A stretch of DNA of 64,000 bases, from positions 7,088,001-7,152,000 of the forward strand of contig NC_061153.1 in the NCBI RefSeq assembly GCF_905220365.1, read 5' to 3'. Source of the stretch: Vanessa cardui. Its lineage: Eukaryota; Arthropoda; Insecta; Lepidoptera; Nymphalidae. The position numbers were made by a program, and so were the translations under genes. Under the pieces are notes generated by a model, which was not told where the DNA came from, did no database searches, and saw nothing but the letters and a program-made list of their open reading frames with translations. Numbering within the stretch: the first letter of the stretch is position 1; every line of letters starts with the position of its first letter. Below, in pieces: positions 42,891-53,774 of this stretch.

Positions 42891-42966
42891 GTTATTTGGA
42901 TATTTGAGTCACCTTCCGTAATGTAGTTATGTTTATGTAATTATCATAGTCGAATATTATAATCAA

Positions 42967-43226
42967 CTAGCTACCCATCCCGGCTTCGCACGGGTGCAAT
43001 ACTGATACTAAATATGTATACTACAGAATTTGTTTATTTACGACATCACATTGCAAACTTCTAAAATTATCAGTGTTTCTTTACTATATTGTTCATGTAT
43101 TATTTATACAAACCTTTCCCTGGAATCACACTATCTATTAAAAAAAACCGCATCAAAATCCGTTGCGTAGATTTAAAGATATAGGGACAGAGAAACCGAC
43201 TTTGTTTTATACTATGTAGTTATGGA
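42967..43226 (-). mobile_element. Short non-autonomous Helitron, minus strand
   Basis: On the minus strand it ends GAAGCCGGGATGGGTAGCTAG followed by T (3' terminus at 42967). A CCCG...CGGG pairing lies just inside. The 5' TC is placed at about 43226, before CATAACTACATAGTATAAAAC. Inner part GCAACGGATTTTGATGCGG is familiar from moth Helitrons. About 260 bp, no coding. Confidence 0.65.
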
Positions 43227-43535
43227 ACTACTATACGGCTCACGGTTAGGGTGCGAGATGGGGCACAATTTCTTACTATCTTTAATCAAATTTTGCGTAT
43301 GTAATGTAATATCATATGATGTACGACATATATCAGCTCTTTTCAAAGTTTTTTGCTGAGGTCGATTACAGCTCTTTCGAGGGATCCTTGTAGTTTATGC
43401 TGCATCACGTATTCAAGCCGCATTTTCGAAAGTCTATTTTTACTTTATTCTCAAGTTTCCTTTGAAATTGTCCTCGAAGTAGTTTCTGACTCATATAAAC
43501 GGAACGCTTAATCTATCCATATTAAGAAAAATTAG
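43227..43535. repeat. Repeat D, left segment
   Basis: About 300 bp (GTACGACATATATCAGC to CTTAATCTATCCATATTAAG) matching the inverse of 63745-64000. Continuation segments are at 48505-48586 and 51907-52085. In the 63-64 kb copy these three are contiguous. Confidence 0.75.
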
Positions 43536-43922
43536 ATAGATAGATAGATAGATAAAAACTTTATTGCACTCAACATCATATAAAATAACAGTAAATATAA
43601 CATGATTAGTTAAAGAAAATTGACGGCAAGGGCGGCCTTATCACTAAAAGCGATCTCTTACAGGCAACCCAACAGATGAGGACAACATATTCTGTAAAGA
43701 GGGTAGTGCATAATTATATTATGATGCATAAATATACAATGGATATTTGATTTAATATAAAATTACATATAAGGAAAACGTAAAATAAACATACATGCAA
43801 ATACCTGTACATACATACATATATATATACATACATACATATATACATACATACCTATATATCTACATAAATACATATATACCTACCTACATACATACAA
43901 ATAAATATAAAAAAAAGAGTAG

Positions 43923-46850
43923 TTACGAAGACATATAATGATGTTTGACTCGACTTTTAAATATATTTAAGGACTGTGACATCCTAATGTCATGTGGGAG
44001 CGCATTCCATAATTTAATCGATCTGACAGTAAATGAATCATTATAACAGTGTGAGTGGCTGAGAGGCAGCTGTAGTTTGTTGTCCGATAGAGAACGAAGA
44101 TTGAGATGAAGAGAAGAATTAGAGCCAAGAAAGGAAAAGCGTTCTTTGAGGTAAGTTGGAGTTTGGGGAAAGAAGAGAATAGTGTAAAGGAGAGAAAGGG
44201 CGTGCAAATTACGTCTTTGTCTGACTGTCAGCCATCCAAGTCGGGTACGATATTCGGAGATGTGGTCGAACTTTTTCAATCCAAAAATGAACCGTATGCA
44301 CATGTTTTGCAACCTTTCAAGCTTTTCAAGTAGCTCCTCGGATAGACCTAAGTAGCATACATCTGCGTAGTCTAAGATGGGAAGAAGAAGTGCATTCGAA
44401 AGAGAAATTTTAGTTTTGATTGGCAACAACTTCTTCCATCTTCTTAATGAGCCGAAAGCTGCAAACATTTTCCGACTTAGATTTGACACTTGCGCTGCCC
44501 AAGAAAATTTGTCATCTATTATAAGACCTAAGTTAGTGACAATGTTATTATTAATCAAAGTTGTACCCTCAAACACTACGGGAGGAACATTAACTTGATT
44601 AAGTTTCGCAAGCTGTTTTGGATTGCCAACTATAGCTAACTGTGATTTACTGGCATTTAACGATAAACCATATGACTTGCTCCACTCACTAATCGATTGA
44701 AGGTTATTATTCATAAGATCGATAGCATTAGCGATGTTCTCAACAGGAGTCGTTAAATAAACCTGCAAATCATCAGTATAGAGGTGAAAAGAAACAGAAA
44801 GATGTTTAGTGACAGAATTTATAAAGATTGAGAAAAGGAGAGGGGACAGAACACCACCTTGTGGGACACCCGCCCTGAGATAGCAACAGGAGGAAAACTT
44901 ACCATCAACAATAACCCGCTGTTGACGATTTGTAAGATAAGACTGAAACCAAGAAACAGCATTGGAAGAGAAATTTAAAGAATCAAGAATAGCTAAGAGA
45001 ATGTCATGGTCAACAGTATTAAAGGCATTGGAAAAATCAAGAAGAGCTATAATAGTAATTTCTTTGTTATCAATCCCAAAGCGAATGTCATCACAGACTT
45101 TGATCAAAGCTGTTGTGGTGCTATGTCCCGGGCGAAATCCTGATTGAAATGGGCTTAAAATATTATTTAATGAGAGAAAGTTGGAAAGCTGTCCATGGAC
45201 AATGCGTTCGAGAACCTTAGAAAGGAAAGGAAGGATAGATATAGGACGGTAGTGAGCTAACAAAGTAGGATTAGAGATTTTGGGAATGGGTAGGATATGA
45301 GCTATTTGCCAACTATTGGGAAAAATACCTGAATTTAAAGAGAAATTATATAGGTGGCATAGAACAGGAAGAATGGTATCTAAGGACAGGAGTATCATTT
45401 TGCGACTGATACCGTCACATCCAGCGGCGTCTGATTGAATACCAAGAATACTCTTCCTGATATCCTCAGAAGTCACTAGAGTAAAAGAGAAAGGAGAAAA
45501 ATTAGGCTTAGGACGTGTGGTTATGGAACTCAAGGTGTGACATTTATTCGCATTGTCCATGGTAGCCGCCGTGAAGTGCTTATTCAGCGCTTCAGCGTCA
45601 ACATTTCTTACTCCAAGTGACTGACGGCCAATACCCATCGCATACAAAAAACGCCATACCTTGCCGGTGTTCTTGATGCTAACAGAATCGTGTATATAGT
45701 TTCGTTGAGCATCCCTACAGACTTTGCTGCAATGATTACGCAGCCGTTTATATTTCAGGAGATTGTTGTCTGTCGGTCTCCGTTTATATCTCGACTTAGC
45801 AGCATTACGTCTTGCCATGACAACTTTGATGTCTTGTGTTAACCATGGTGCTGGAAGGTGTTTTAACTTAATCGGTCTTAATGGAGCATGAATATCAAAA
45901 AGATCTGAGAGGAGAGAGTTAAATAATTCAAGTTTATCATCCATAGATGGAGCATTGAATACAGCATCCCAGTCAATCCGATCAAGGTCACACAAAAATT
46001 TATTATTGTCAAAGTTCTTGAAACTTCGTCTCATGACAATGGTTGGTTTTGATTTAGGCGGACGGACTTTATATGAGAGATACAAAAGGTCATGGTATGA
46101 AAACGCTTCAGCGGGGTATTGGCCATACAGCATAGCATGATCAGATGAGGAAACAATTATTAAATCTAATAAAGAAGGAAAGCAATTTGGGAAAAAGTGA
46201 GTAGAATTAGAAGAAAGTATATTTAAATTAGAGCTATTCACAATATTACGAAGGCGTTGAGCACGTGAGTCATTTTTATTTAAACACGTATTAAAATCAC
46301 CCATAATAATGGTGTGATCAACAGCAGAAACATATTTCTCAAGTAGGTGCTCAAAACATTGAAAATAATTAATATGAAGAGAAGGGCTATAAAATACCCC
46401 TAAGAGGACTTTTAAAGGACCAAATAAGAGTTCAAGAAAAATGTGCTCAGAAGATTCGGAATATTGCGATGGGGATTTATCTAAAATGGAAAAAGGAATA
46501 TGACTACGTAGGTAAATTGCCACACCGCCACCACCTTTTCCCGTCCTGTCATTCCGTATTAGATGAAATCCTGGTAAGGAGAAAGAGGTAGAAGGAAGGC
46601 AAGGCTTAAGGAATGTTTCAGATATCAAGATAGCATGCAAATTTTTAAGATCAAGTGATGTTAAAAAATCCGTATAATGCGCGAGAATGCTTTGTGCGTT
46701 GAGATGGACAACGTTAAAATTTTTAGGAACCGTATGAAAAGTAGAATCCAAATGAGTATGTAATGACAAAGGTATACTATGAAAGCTATCACTTGATGAG
46801 GCAGATATAAAGTCATCGTCAGAACAAATATAATCATCAGAGTCACTCAT
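43923..46850 (-). CDS. LINE B ORF2: endonuclease-reverse transcriptase, open but YTDD
   Basis: 975 residues from ATG 46850 (MSDSDDYICSDDDFISASSS). Endonuclease, about 45-270: VVHLNAQSILAHY, ILISETFL (Glu), GGGVAIYLRSHIPF, VFYSPSLH, IMGDFNTCLNKNDSRA, SLLDLIIVSSSDH, SYHDLLYL. RT, about 475-790: AAGCDGISRKMILL, YRPISILPFLSKVLERIVHGQ, SGFRPGHSTTTALIKV, ALLDFSNAFNTVDHD (motif A), AGVPQGGVLSPLLFSIF (motif B). Motif C reads LYTDDLQVY at residues 691-694 (44769-44780). Ala is replaced by Thr through a single G-to-A type change; both Asp are kept. C-terminal GLKKFDHISEYRTRLGWL. Copy A has YADD. The change may weaken polymerase, but that is inference. No other lesion seen. Confidence 0.9.
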   Translation of the reverse strand: MSDSDDYICSDDDFISASSSDSFHSIPLSLHTHLDSTFHTVPKNFNVVHLNAQSILAHYTDFLTSLDLKNLHAILISETFLKPCLPSTSFSLPGFHLIRNDRTGKGGGGVAIYLRSHIPFSILDKSPSQYSESSEHIFLELLFGPLKVLLGVFYSPSLHINYFQCFEHLLEKYVSAVDHTIIMGDFNTCLNKNDSRAQRLRNIVNSSNLNILSSNSTHFFPNCFPSLLDLIIVSSSDHAMLYGQYPAEAFSYHDLLYLSYKVRPPKSKPTIVMRRSFKNFDNNKFLCDLDRIDWDAVFNAPSMDDKLELFNSLLSDLFDIHAPLRPIKLKHLPAPWLTQDIKVVMARRNAAKSRYKRRPTDNNLLKYKRLRNHCSKVCRDAQRNYIHDSVSIKNTGKVWRFLYAMGIGRQSLGVRNVDAEALNKHFTAATMDNANKCHTLSSITTRPKPNFSPFSFTLVTSEDIRKSILGIQSDAAGCDGISRKMILLSLDTILPVLCHLYNFSLNSGIFPNSWQIAHILPIPKISNPTLLAHYRPISILPFLSKVLERIVHGQLSNFLSLNNILSPFQSGFRPGHSTTTALIKVCDDIRFGIDNKEITIIALLDFSNAFNTVDHDILLAILDSLNFSSNAVSWFQSYLTNRQQRVIVDGKFSSCCYLRAGVPQGGVLSPLLFSIFINSVTKHLSVSFHLYTDDLQVYLTTPVENIANAIDLMNNNLQSISEWSKSYGLSLNASKSQLAIVGNPKQLAKLNQVNVPPVVFEGTTLINNNIVTNLGLIIDDKFSWAAQVSNLSRKMFAAFGSLRRWKKLLPIKTKISLSNALLLPILDYADVCYLGLSEELLEKLERLQNMCIRFIFGLKKFDHISEYRTRLGWLTVRQRRNLHALSLLYTILFFPQTPTYLKERFSFLGSNSSLHLNLRSLSDNKLQLPLSHSHCYNDSFTVRSIKLWNALPHDIRMSQSLNIFKSRVKHHYMSS

Positions 46851-47534
46851 ATTGTAAGTAAATAAAAAATATCAATAATAATAAAATAAAAATAATACCT
46901 AATAAATACAAAATATACAAATAAATATATGTAATATTTATAAAAATAAATAATAATAATATAAATAATATCTAATAGTATCTAGTAACAATAAAATAAT
47001 TATTAAATTTATAGCATTCAATCAATCTATCAGCTGTTACTGCTGTAAGTTATCGCTTAGATATAAACAGTATCCAGAATACTATTTTAAAAACACAACA
47101 TGAAATTAGGAAAACAAAAAGAAAAAAAAAATTAACGAAACAAAAAAAAAAAAGAAAAAAAAAATTATTATATATATGTCTATAAAAAACTAGATTAACA
47201 CGTGAAACGAAACGTCAGCAGCGGAATGTAACATCAATTTAATTGACAGCTATCACTCACATTGACAGTAACTTGTACACACACTGCATTTGACGTTTAC
47301 ATATTATTTAAATAATATTAGCAAATAGTAGGTAAACTATAATATTACATGTGAATAACAGTGTAACTAATTAAAGAGTTATAAATAACTACCTACAAAG
47401 AAAAAATAACAACACAAACAGTTATTAATGTACTGAAAAACATTGATTACCTGAAGGACCCGTATGAGAGACAACAAACAAGATAGTTTTTAATGAAACA
47501 CCAGTTATAATAAATAGTAAAATATAGGAAATAG
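46851..47534 (-). other. Inter-ORF spacer of LINE B
   Basis: 684 nt, A-rich with A/T runs, no gene seen. Corresponds in place and length to 2067-2797 of copy A. Confidence 0.6.
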
Positions 47535-48284
47535 TTACTTCTTTAAGTTCCTTTTCGGTCGGACTCCCTGCGAATTCTTGTTCTCTTGGGTATTGGTGTT
47601 GGATGAGGTTGCAGTCCTAGCTGAAACTTGTTGAGGCACCGTAGCAGTGGAATACATATTCAGCTCCGCCATAGACGTAATTTGGTGACGCTTACCATCT
47701 GGACCAATAATAACTATGTTGCCATCTCTAGTCCAACATTTGTTGATACCAAGACGCTGTCTGGCAGCCACGAAGACGTCATGACGTTCCTTTGTTAGAA
47801 ACTCAGACAGTGTAACCCCAGTGTTCTTCAGACTGGTTTTTGCATACCACACTTTGTTACGCATGATTGGATCTTGGAACTTAATAAGGATGACCCTTGG
47901 TTTCTCAGGAGCCGAATAACCCAAACGATGACAGCGACTGATAGAATCCACTGATAACTCTGGCAACTTGAGATGTTTAGACAGCAGCTGACTGACATTA
48001 GCCGATAAGTTTTCTTTGTTGGCTTCCGGAACCCCATGCACCAGGAGCATTTTCCGTCTACTTCTCATTTCAATTTGATCACACTTTTTGGAAAGGAGCT
48101 CGACTTGCAGCTGAAGTCCTTCCAGAGCAGTTAAGACAAAACTTCGGAAAGTATTAAACTGGGAGACTATGTTGGAAGTCGGACTGGCGGCTGGCATATT
48201 AGAATTCAAATTTTGTTGGAATTCAGCCATTTTAGAGTTGAAATGTTCTGTTAGTTGTGCAATTGAGTGTTTAATAGAGTCCAT
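47535..48284 (-). CDS. LINE B ORF1 protein
   Basis: 249 residues from ATG 48284 (MDSIKHSIAQLTEHFNSKMAEFQQ). The open frame extends to 48386 without an ATG, so the later start is right and matches copy A. N-terminal helical region, then MRSRRKMLLVHGVPEANKENLSANVSQLLSKHLKLPELSVDSISRCHRLG and PRVILIKFQDPIMRNKVWYAKTSLKNTGVTLSEFLTKERHDVFVAARQRLGINKCWTRDGNIVIIGPDGKRHQI. An RRM-like plus C-terminal domain arrangement as in L1-type ORF1 is likely. Basic C-terminus (RPKRNLKK). No zinc knuckle. Expected to coat element RNA. Confidence 0.8.
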   Translation of the reverse strand: MDSIKHSIAQLTEHFNSKMAEFQQNLNSNMPAASPTSNIVSQFNTFRSFVLTALEGLQLQVELLSKKCDQIEMRSRRKMLLVHGVPEANKENLSANVSQLLSKHLKLPELSVDSISRCHRLGYSAPEKPRVILIKFQDPIMRNKVWYAKTSLKNTGVTLSEFLTKERHDVFVAARQRLGINKCWTRDGNIVIIGPDGKRHQITSMAELNMYSTATVPQQVSARTATSSNTNTQENKNSQGVRPKRNLKK

Positions 48285-48504
48285 TATTAATCTGATCTTC
48301 GAGAGTAATATTGTGAGAGTTAATTGAACTTTAGTTGTCTGTTGTTTAATATGTGTTTTTATACTTGGATTAGATGAAGGAGTCACAGCTGACAGGTTTG
48401 ATGAATGCTTAGCACATTTTACCAGGTGTTAATTATTTTTAAATTAAATATTTGCAGAGAGCAAAAGAAAACACGTCTACTTAATTATGCACCTACCGCC
48501 CAAG

Positions 48505-48586
48505 TTAGTCAACTTCAGCTTCACTTAAAATCAAAAAATAAATAAAAAATTTAACAAAAAGAAAAACCGACTTCAAACAAAACACT
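48505..48586. repeat. Repeat D, middle segment
   Basis: GTTAGTCAACTTCAGCTTCAC to AAACAAAACACT, including the AAAAACCGACTTCAA motif. It lies between LINE B and LINE F copy 2 and matches the inverse of about 63658-63741. Confidence 0.75.
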
Positions 48587-51500
48587 TTTTTTTTATGGAA
48601 TAGGTGGCAAACGAGCAGGAGGCTCACCTGATGGAAAGTGACTACCACCGCCCATGGACACCTGCAACACCAGGGGACTTGCAGGTGCGTTGCCGGCCTT
48701 TCAAAAAGGAGTAGGCTCTTTTCTTAAAGGTTCCCATGTCGTATCGGTTCAGAAAAACCGCCGGTGAAAGCTGGTTCCACAAAGTGGTTGTGCGAGGCAG
48801 AAAATGTCTGAGAAATCGCGCTGTTGTGGATTTTCGGACATCAAGGTGGTGCGGGTGAAACTTAGAATTTTGGCGAGATGTCCGAAGGTGAAATTCAGCA
48901 GCCGGGATTAATCCGAACAATTCCTCGGAACATTCCCCGTGAAAAATTCGGTAGAAGATGCAGAGTGATCCAACATCTCTACGCAAAGCCAAAGGATCAA
49001 GGAGATCGGAAAGAGCTTGATCGTCGATAACTCGAGCCGCTCTACGTTGGATGCGGTCAAATGGAAGGGGCTGGTACTGGGGAGCACCCGCCCAGAGGTG
49101 AGAGCAGTACTCCATGTGAGGCTGAATTTGCGCCTTGTAAAGTTTTAGGCGATGGGCCGACGTGAAATACTGTCTCGCCTTGCTAAGCACACCGAGCTTC
49201 TTTGAAGTCAATTTGGCTTTTCCTTCCAATTGACCGCGGAACTGAACGAGGCTCGAAATATCAACGCCAAGTATTCCGATACTACCTGTAGCGGCTATCG
49301 GGATGTTCTCAAATCGTGGAGATACGACAAATGGTGTTTTTTTAGCGGTTAACGCGCAAACTTGCGTCTTTTTGGGGTTGAAATAGACTTCGTTTAACGA
49401 AGACTCGATTTCAGACACAAGTTTGTTCCGGTTCTCTTCGACGTTTTCCCGAGAAATATTAGCGCGGCCGGTGTATAAGGTGTCAACGGTACTGTCGTCT
49501 GCATAGCAATGAATGTTCCCAATTTGCAACAAGTCATTGATATGCAGAAGAAACAAAGTGGGTGATAGAACGCAGCCTTGTGGAACACCAGCATTGACGA
49601 ACTTTTAGTCGGAGCATGCACCGTCGACAACGACCTTGATGCTCCGATCTGCCAAAAAGCTGGTAATCCAATTGCATAATTTCCCGGGAAGCCCATAGGA
49701 AGGAAGCTTCGAAAGAAGCGCTTTGTGCCACACGCGATCGAAGGCCTTCGCTATGTCCAAGCTGGCTGCTAATGCCTCACCCTTGCTCTCAACTGCTTCA
49801 GCCCATCTATGAGTAAGGTAAACTAGAAGATCACCGGCCGACCGACCCCGACGGAAACCGTACTGGCGGTCGCTAATCAGCTGGTTCTCCTCTAGATACC
49901 GCAGGAGCTGGCAGTTTATAAGGGACTCCATTATCTTGGAGAGCAAGGAAGTGATTGCTATAGGCCTATAATTGGACGGATCTGAGCGGTTGCCTTTTTT
50001 AGGGATCGGATGCACCAAAGCAGTCTTCCAGGAGTTCGGGACGACGCCTAATGCGTAGGATTGCCGGAAAAGACGCGTTAAGACCGGTGCCAACTCGGGA
50101 GCACATGTCCGTAGCACGATTGGAGGGATACCATCGGGTCCACTCGACTTGTGAATGTCCAAGGAAAGAAGTGCTTTCCGAACTGCACTTTGCCGAAATT
50201 TAACCTCCGGCATCGTCGTATCACACCGCGGGATTGATGGTGGTGACTTTCCTTGGTCATCCAGAGTCGAGTTCGACGCGAAGAGAGACCCTAAAAGATC
50301 GGCCTTCTCCTTCGCTGTATGGGCCAATGACTCACCGTCCCTGTGCAAAGATGGAAAAGATGGCTGACAGAAATTCCCCAGGACAGCCTTAGCGAGAGAC
50401 CAGAACACACGTGTTCCTGATGGGAAGCGCACCAGTCTCTCGCCAATTCTGCCAATGTACTTCGACTTCGCCTCAGCTATCACGTTTTTGAAGGACCTGG
50501 AGGCAGAGTTATATTCCTTTCTGAATGTGCTGGTGTTTGCATCACGAGACGCCGATGCGTTAGCCCAGTCTTGGTAGCGTTCCCATTTTCGGCGTGAAGC
50601 CGTCTTACAGAAGCGACCAAACCAGGGCTGGGACTTGCCACCAATGGGCACCGCAGAATATGGAATGAAAAGTTCCATACCCTGAAGCACCACATCGGCG
50701 ACAGAGTCAGCAGCAACGCTCAGATCATCCATCGAGAAACAAACTCGCCCCCATGGGTAAGATGCAAAGAAGGACCGCATCCCATCCCAATCTGCTGACT
50801 TGTAGTGCCAAACGCGACGACAGCCCGCGAAACGAGGTAGTGAGTATCGTGTAACTGGCACTGTACTTCGGACGAGACAGTGGTCCGACGAGCCCAGAGG
50901 GGGATCGACGACAATCTTATAGCCATCCGGATGCGAAGTCGGCAGAAGGTCCAACAGGGAAGGTGTATGATCCTCCACGTCCAGTATTCGCGTTGGCGAG
51001 GTGACCAGTTGTGTCAAATCATAAGCCAAAGCGAAGTCGAGAATAGATCTACCCGCATGATCAGTGGTGCGTAATCCAAGCCACTCTGTATGATGGGCAT
51101 TGAAATCGCCCAGAATAATGATCTCTGCGGATGGAATCTGCTGCAGCACGGAATCTGTAGCCAATTGGACTTGCTCAACCAGTCGGTCGGTTTCGGCATT
51201 GCCGCTATGGGACCTATAAAGGCACGCGTAGATTCGCGGATGGTCGTCGCGGTCTACGCGCAGCCAGATAATTGATAGGTCCTGCCCTTCAAGGCTGCCG
51301 AGGCGTCGAGAGCAGATATCATCTCTGACTTAAACGCACACTCCAGCTCGTGGCACAAAAGTATGCTCCAATTTGTACCCGGGGTAAGAGAGAAAAGACG
51401 TATCGGCAGGAGAAGATATCTGGGTCTCGGTAAGAAAGAGCAAGGCCGGCTTCACCGTCTCAAGGTGAAAGTGAACGGCATTCTAGTTAGAGTTGAGTCC

Positions 51501-51906
51501 CCTTATGTTGCAGAAGTCCACAGCGAGTGTGGTAGGGGTTGCCTTATGATGCCTGCTCCGCTTGCCCCGAGCAGTGGCGAGCGCAAAATTGCCCCCCCCA
51601 GAATTCGGAGGGCAGCCTGGGCATCCCTGCTCAGGCAGTGTACGTCCTGAGCATGGATGCCCAGAGAGGGATTCTCCACCGCAGTCGCTGATGGTACCCT
51701 CCTGGGGTAATGTCACCAAATTCTGCACAACCATGTTTTGGGGGGAGAGGGATCGGGCCTCCGGAACTCTCACTTACCGGACGAAACGCGGTAGCATAGC
51801 TAACACTTCACGCCGATTTTAAGTGAGAGAGTGGTACTTCCCCGGGCGTGCCGGCCCATTCGACTGCAACCGAGAGGTATGCCGTGTGGCACTACCACTT
51901 GTAAAC
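48586..51906 (-). mobile_element. Family F LINE copy 2, inserted in repeat D
   Basis: The minus-strand element has a 3' poly(A) of about nine bases (plus T run 48586-48594). Its 5' end is near 51906. ACACT at both edges (48582-48586 and 51907-51911) is a candidate short duplication. Repeat D continues on both sides, and the uninterrupted D copy at about 63655 shows the empty site. The 5' part (51480-51906) is G+C-rich. Confidence 0.8.
48642..51773 (-). pseudogene. Family F ORF2: endonuclease-reverse transcriptase, broken
   Basis: Endonuclease starts near 51535 with VDFCNIRGLNSN, then in shifted frames HFHLETVKPALLFLTETQI (Glu) and TSFLSYPGYKLEHTFVP. The main open segment 49605-51164 has IIILGDFNAHHTEW, LLDLLPTSHPDGYK and SSDHCLVR. 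RT: SSGPDGIPPIVLRTCAPELAPVLTRLF, NYRPIAITSLLSKIMESLINCQL, QYGFRRGRSAGDLLVYLTHRW and LDIAKAFDRVWHKALLSKL. A one-base deletion at about 49606 gives a stop after GACSD (copy 1 reads GACSDLKFVNAGVPQG). The last segment 48642-49556 has CYADDS and lacks nine residues relative to copy 1. At least two lesions in the endonuclease and one in RT. Confidence 0.85.
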
Positions 51907-52085
51907 ACACTATTTTAAAACAAATGAATATGCACTAAAAATTAATAACAATAATTGCGTATTCAACATATTTTTTAGAGTCCTCCTAAGTAAAATGAAA
52001 TGAAAAAATATTAGACTACTTAAAAGTCGATTTACGATTATATAACGTAGTTATAGTTATTGTTATATTTGGAGCCGGTGTCAAA
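51907..52085. repeat. Repeat D, right segment
   Basis: ACTATTTTAAAACAAATG to GGAGCCGGTGTC, matching the inverse of 63487-63655. An inverted partial copy is at 58028-58140. The stretch 52086-52134 after it is a short ATGAA-type simple repeat. Confidence 0.75.
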
Positions 52086-52349
52086 TATTAAATGAAATGA
52101 AATGAAATGAAATTGACAATGACAATGAAAAAATATTAGACTACTTGTTCAATTTAGGTTTTTTTTCGCTTGCGTTAGCGTTGGTTAACACACGTGTTTA
52201 GAGATTCTGAGTGTTTACGTTTAGTTTTGTAGTATATTTTATTGTTAATAGTGCTTTAGTTGGTAGTTGGGTTAAGTGGTGTTACTAATATTTTTAAATC
52301 TTGTAAGTATTTATAGTATATTACTAATTTTTAGCTTGTAAGTTTTATA

Positions 52350-53774
52350 ATGGAGGTTGATCCTCCGCCTGAACCCCCGGATCCGGGTGGCTCATTACAA
52401 ACAAATACTGATACGCCTTGTCCTACCTCTACTCCTGTTTCTCGAAAACGCCAAGTTGACGAATCAATTAATTCCGATACTAATCCTAAAAAAACAATAA
52501 TTCATCCAAATTCGGCAAATCCCTCTATTCAAACTATTTATACTCACCCATCCTTCTCTGAAGGCCCTAAAATATATTCTGACGATGACAAAGGTCCTTT
52601 CATCGTTCAAGTGTCCCGGGAAGTGTCTGACCCAGCCTCAGGAACTACTATCCGAGCAATTAAATTTGGACAATTTCTGCACACCCATAAAATTCAAGGA
52701 ATTATTAATGATGGTGTTAAAAATATAGGTCGAAACAAAATTTCTGTTGAATTTTCATCAGCTAAAGCAGCAAACTCATTTCTGGCAAATCCTATCGTTG
52801 AAATGTGCAAGTATAAAGCAACTGTACCGACTTTCAATGTAACCAGAATGGGTTTGATTAAGGGTATCCCCGTGGACTGAACGATGGAAGAACTTGCTAT
52901 GTCACTTGAACTTCCCACTGGATGTGGTGAAGTAATGAAAATAAGAAGACTAAACAGAAAGACAATTAATGACAGTGTAACAACATGGGTTCCTACCCAA
53001 TCTGTCGTTATTACTTTTAGAGGGCAAATACTTCCTTCAAAAGTTTTTTCCTACCATACATCCCTTCCAGTAGAGACTTACAAACTTCCGACCATCCAAT
53101 GCCTTAATTGCTGTCGTTATGGTCATATTAAAACACAGTGCAGATCTCAACCTAGGTGTTATAAGTGTGCCAAATCCCACACAGGTGAGTCTTGTAGTGT
53201 AAGTAAGGATAACGCCACTTGCTTACACTGCTCTGGTATCCATTATACAACAGACAAGGACTGTCCTGAGTTTTCCCGTCAACAGTCAATTAAAATAGTT
53301 ATGTCTCAGGATAACATATCATATATTGAAGCATCCTCTCGGTTCCCTCCTGTTCGTAGATCCTATGCAGAGATTGCAAAGGAGATGTTTACCCCTCCCT
53401 CATATTCTCCAAATATCCAAAATCAACCTATCCCTTCAACTAATAGGTCGTATCGGAGGACTGTTATCAGTACTCCTCGCCCAAGATCACCTCTTGGTAA
53501 GGGGTATGATAAGCAGGCCCACCGGTCGATCATTAGTAATTGTCCCTCTTCTGCTCCTAATGGTTGTGCTCTCAACCAAAACACTCCTAATCCTCTTAAT
53601 AGCAATCCTAACTTCTTAGAAATGCTAACAAAAATACTTCTTAGTATTATTTCAACATGTAACGACATCCCCTTACCGTCCAACGTTGCTCAAGACTTAT
53701 GTCAATTATTCTCAATCCTTCACAATGGCCCTAATCAGCTTCCTTCAATGGAACTGCTAGAGCGTCCGTCCTAA
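52350..53774 (+). pseudogene. Family C ORF1 (gag-like, zinc knuckles), one nonsense codon
   Basis: ATG 52350 gives MEVDPPPEPPDPGGSLQ. One frame runs to 53774 with a single in-frame TGA at 52878-52880. The context GIPVD-stop-TMEELAMSL suggests a former TGG Trp codon. Residues 75-180 are the RNA-binding N-terminal part (PFIVQVSREVSDPASGTTIRAIKFGQFLHTHKIQGI). After the stop come three zinc-knuckle-type clusters: CLNCCRYGHIKTQC, CYKCAKSHTGESC and CLHCSGIHYTTDKDC. This is typical of I-superfamily LINE gag. ORF1 overlaps the ORF2 start at 53725 by 50 nt. Apart from this one codon it is intact. Confidence 0.85.

Larger units (their letters stand above)
43536..48504 (-). mobile_element. Full-length LINE B (CR1/Jockey-like) inserted in repeat D
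   Basis: 3' end: AATAAAGTTTTTATCTATCT with an (ATCT)n tail at 43536-43555. 5' leader of about 220 nt ends at 48504, where repeat D resumes (GTTAGTCAACTTCAGC). TTAG at both edges is a candidate short target duplication. The uninterrupted D copy at 63741-63756 shows the empty site. The 3' UTR has the shared hairpin (43631-43670) and TACA/TATA simple repeats at 43800-43915. Both ORFs are open. Confidence 0.85.

Noticed and set aside
48285..48386. N-terminal extension of LINE B ORF1
   Set aside because: It starts at GTG and has no counterpart in copy A; ATG 48284 is the shared start.
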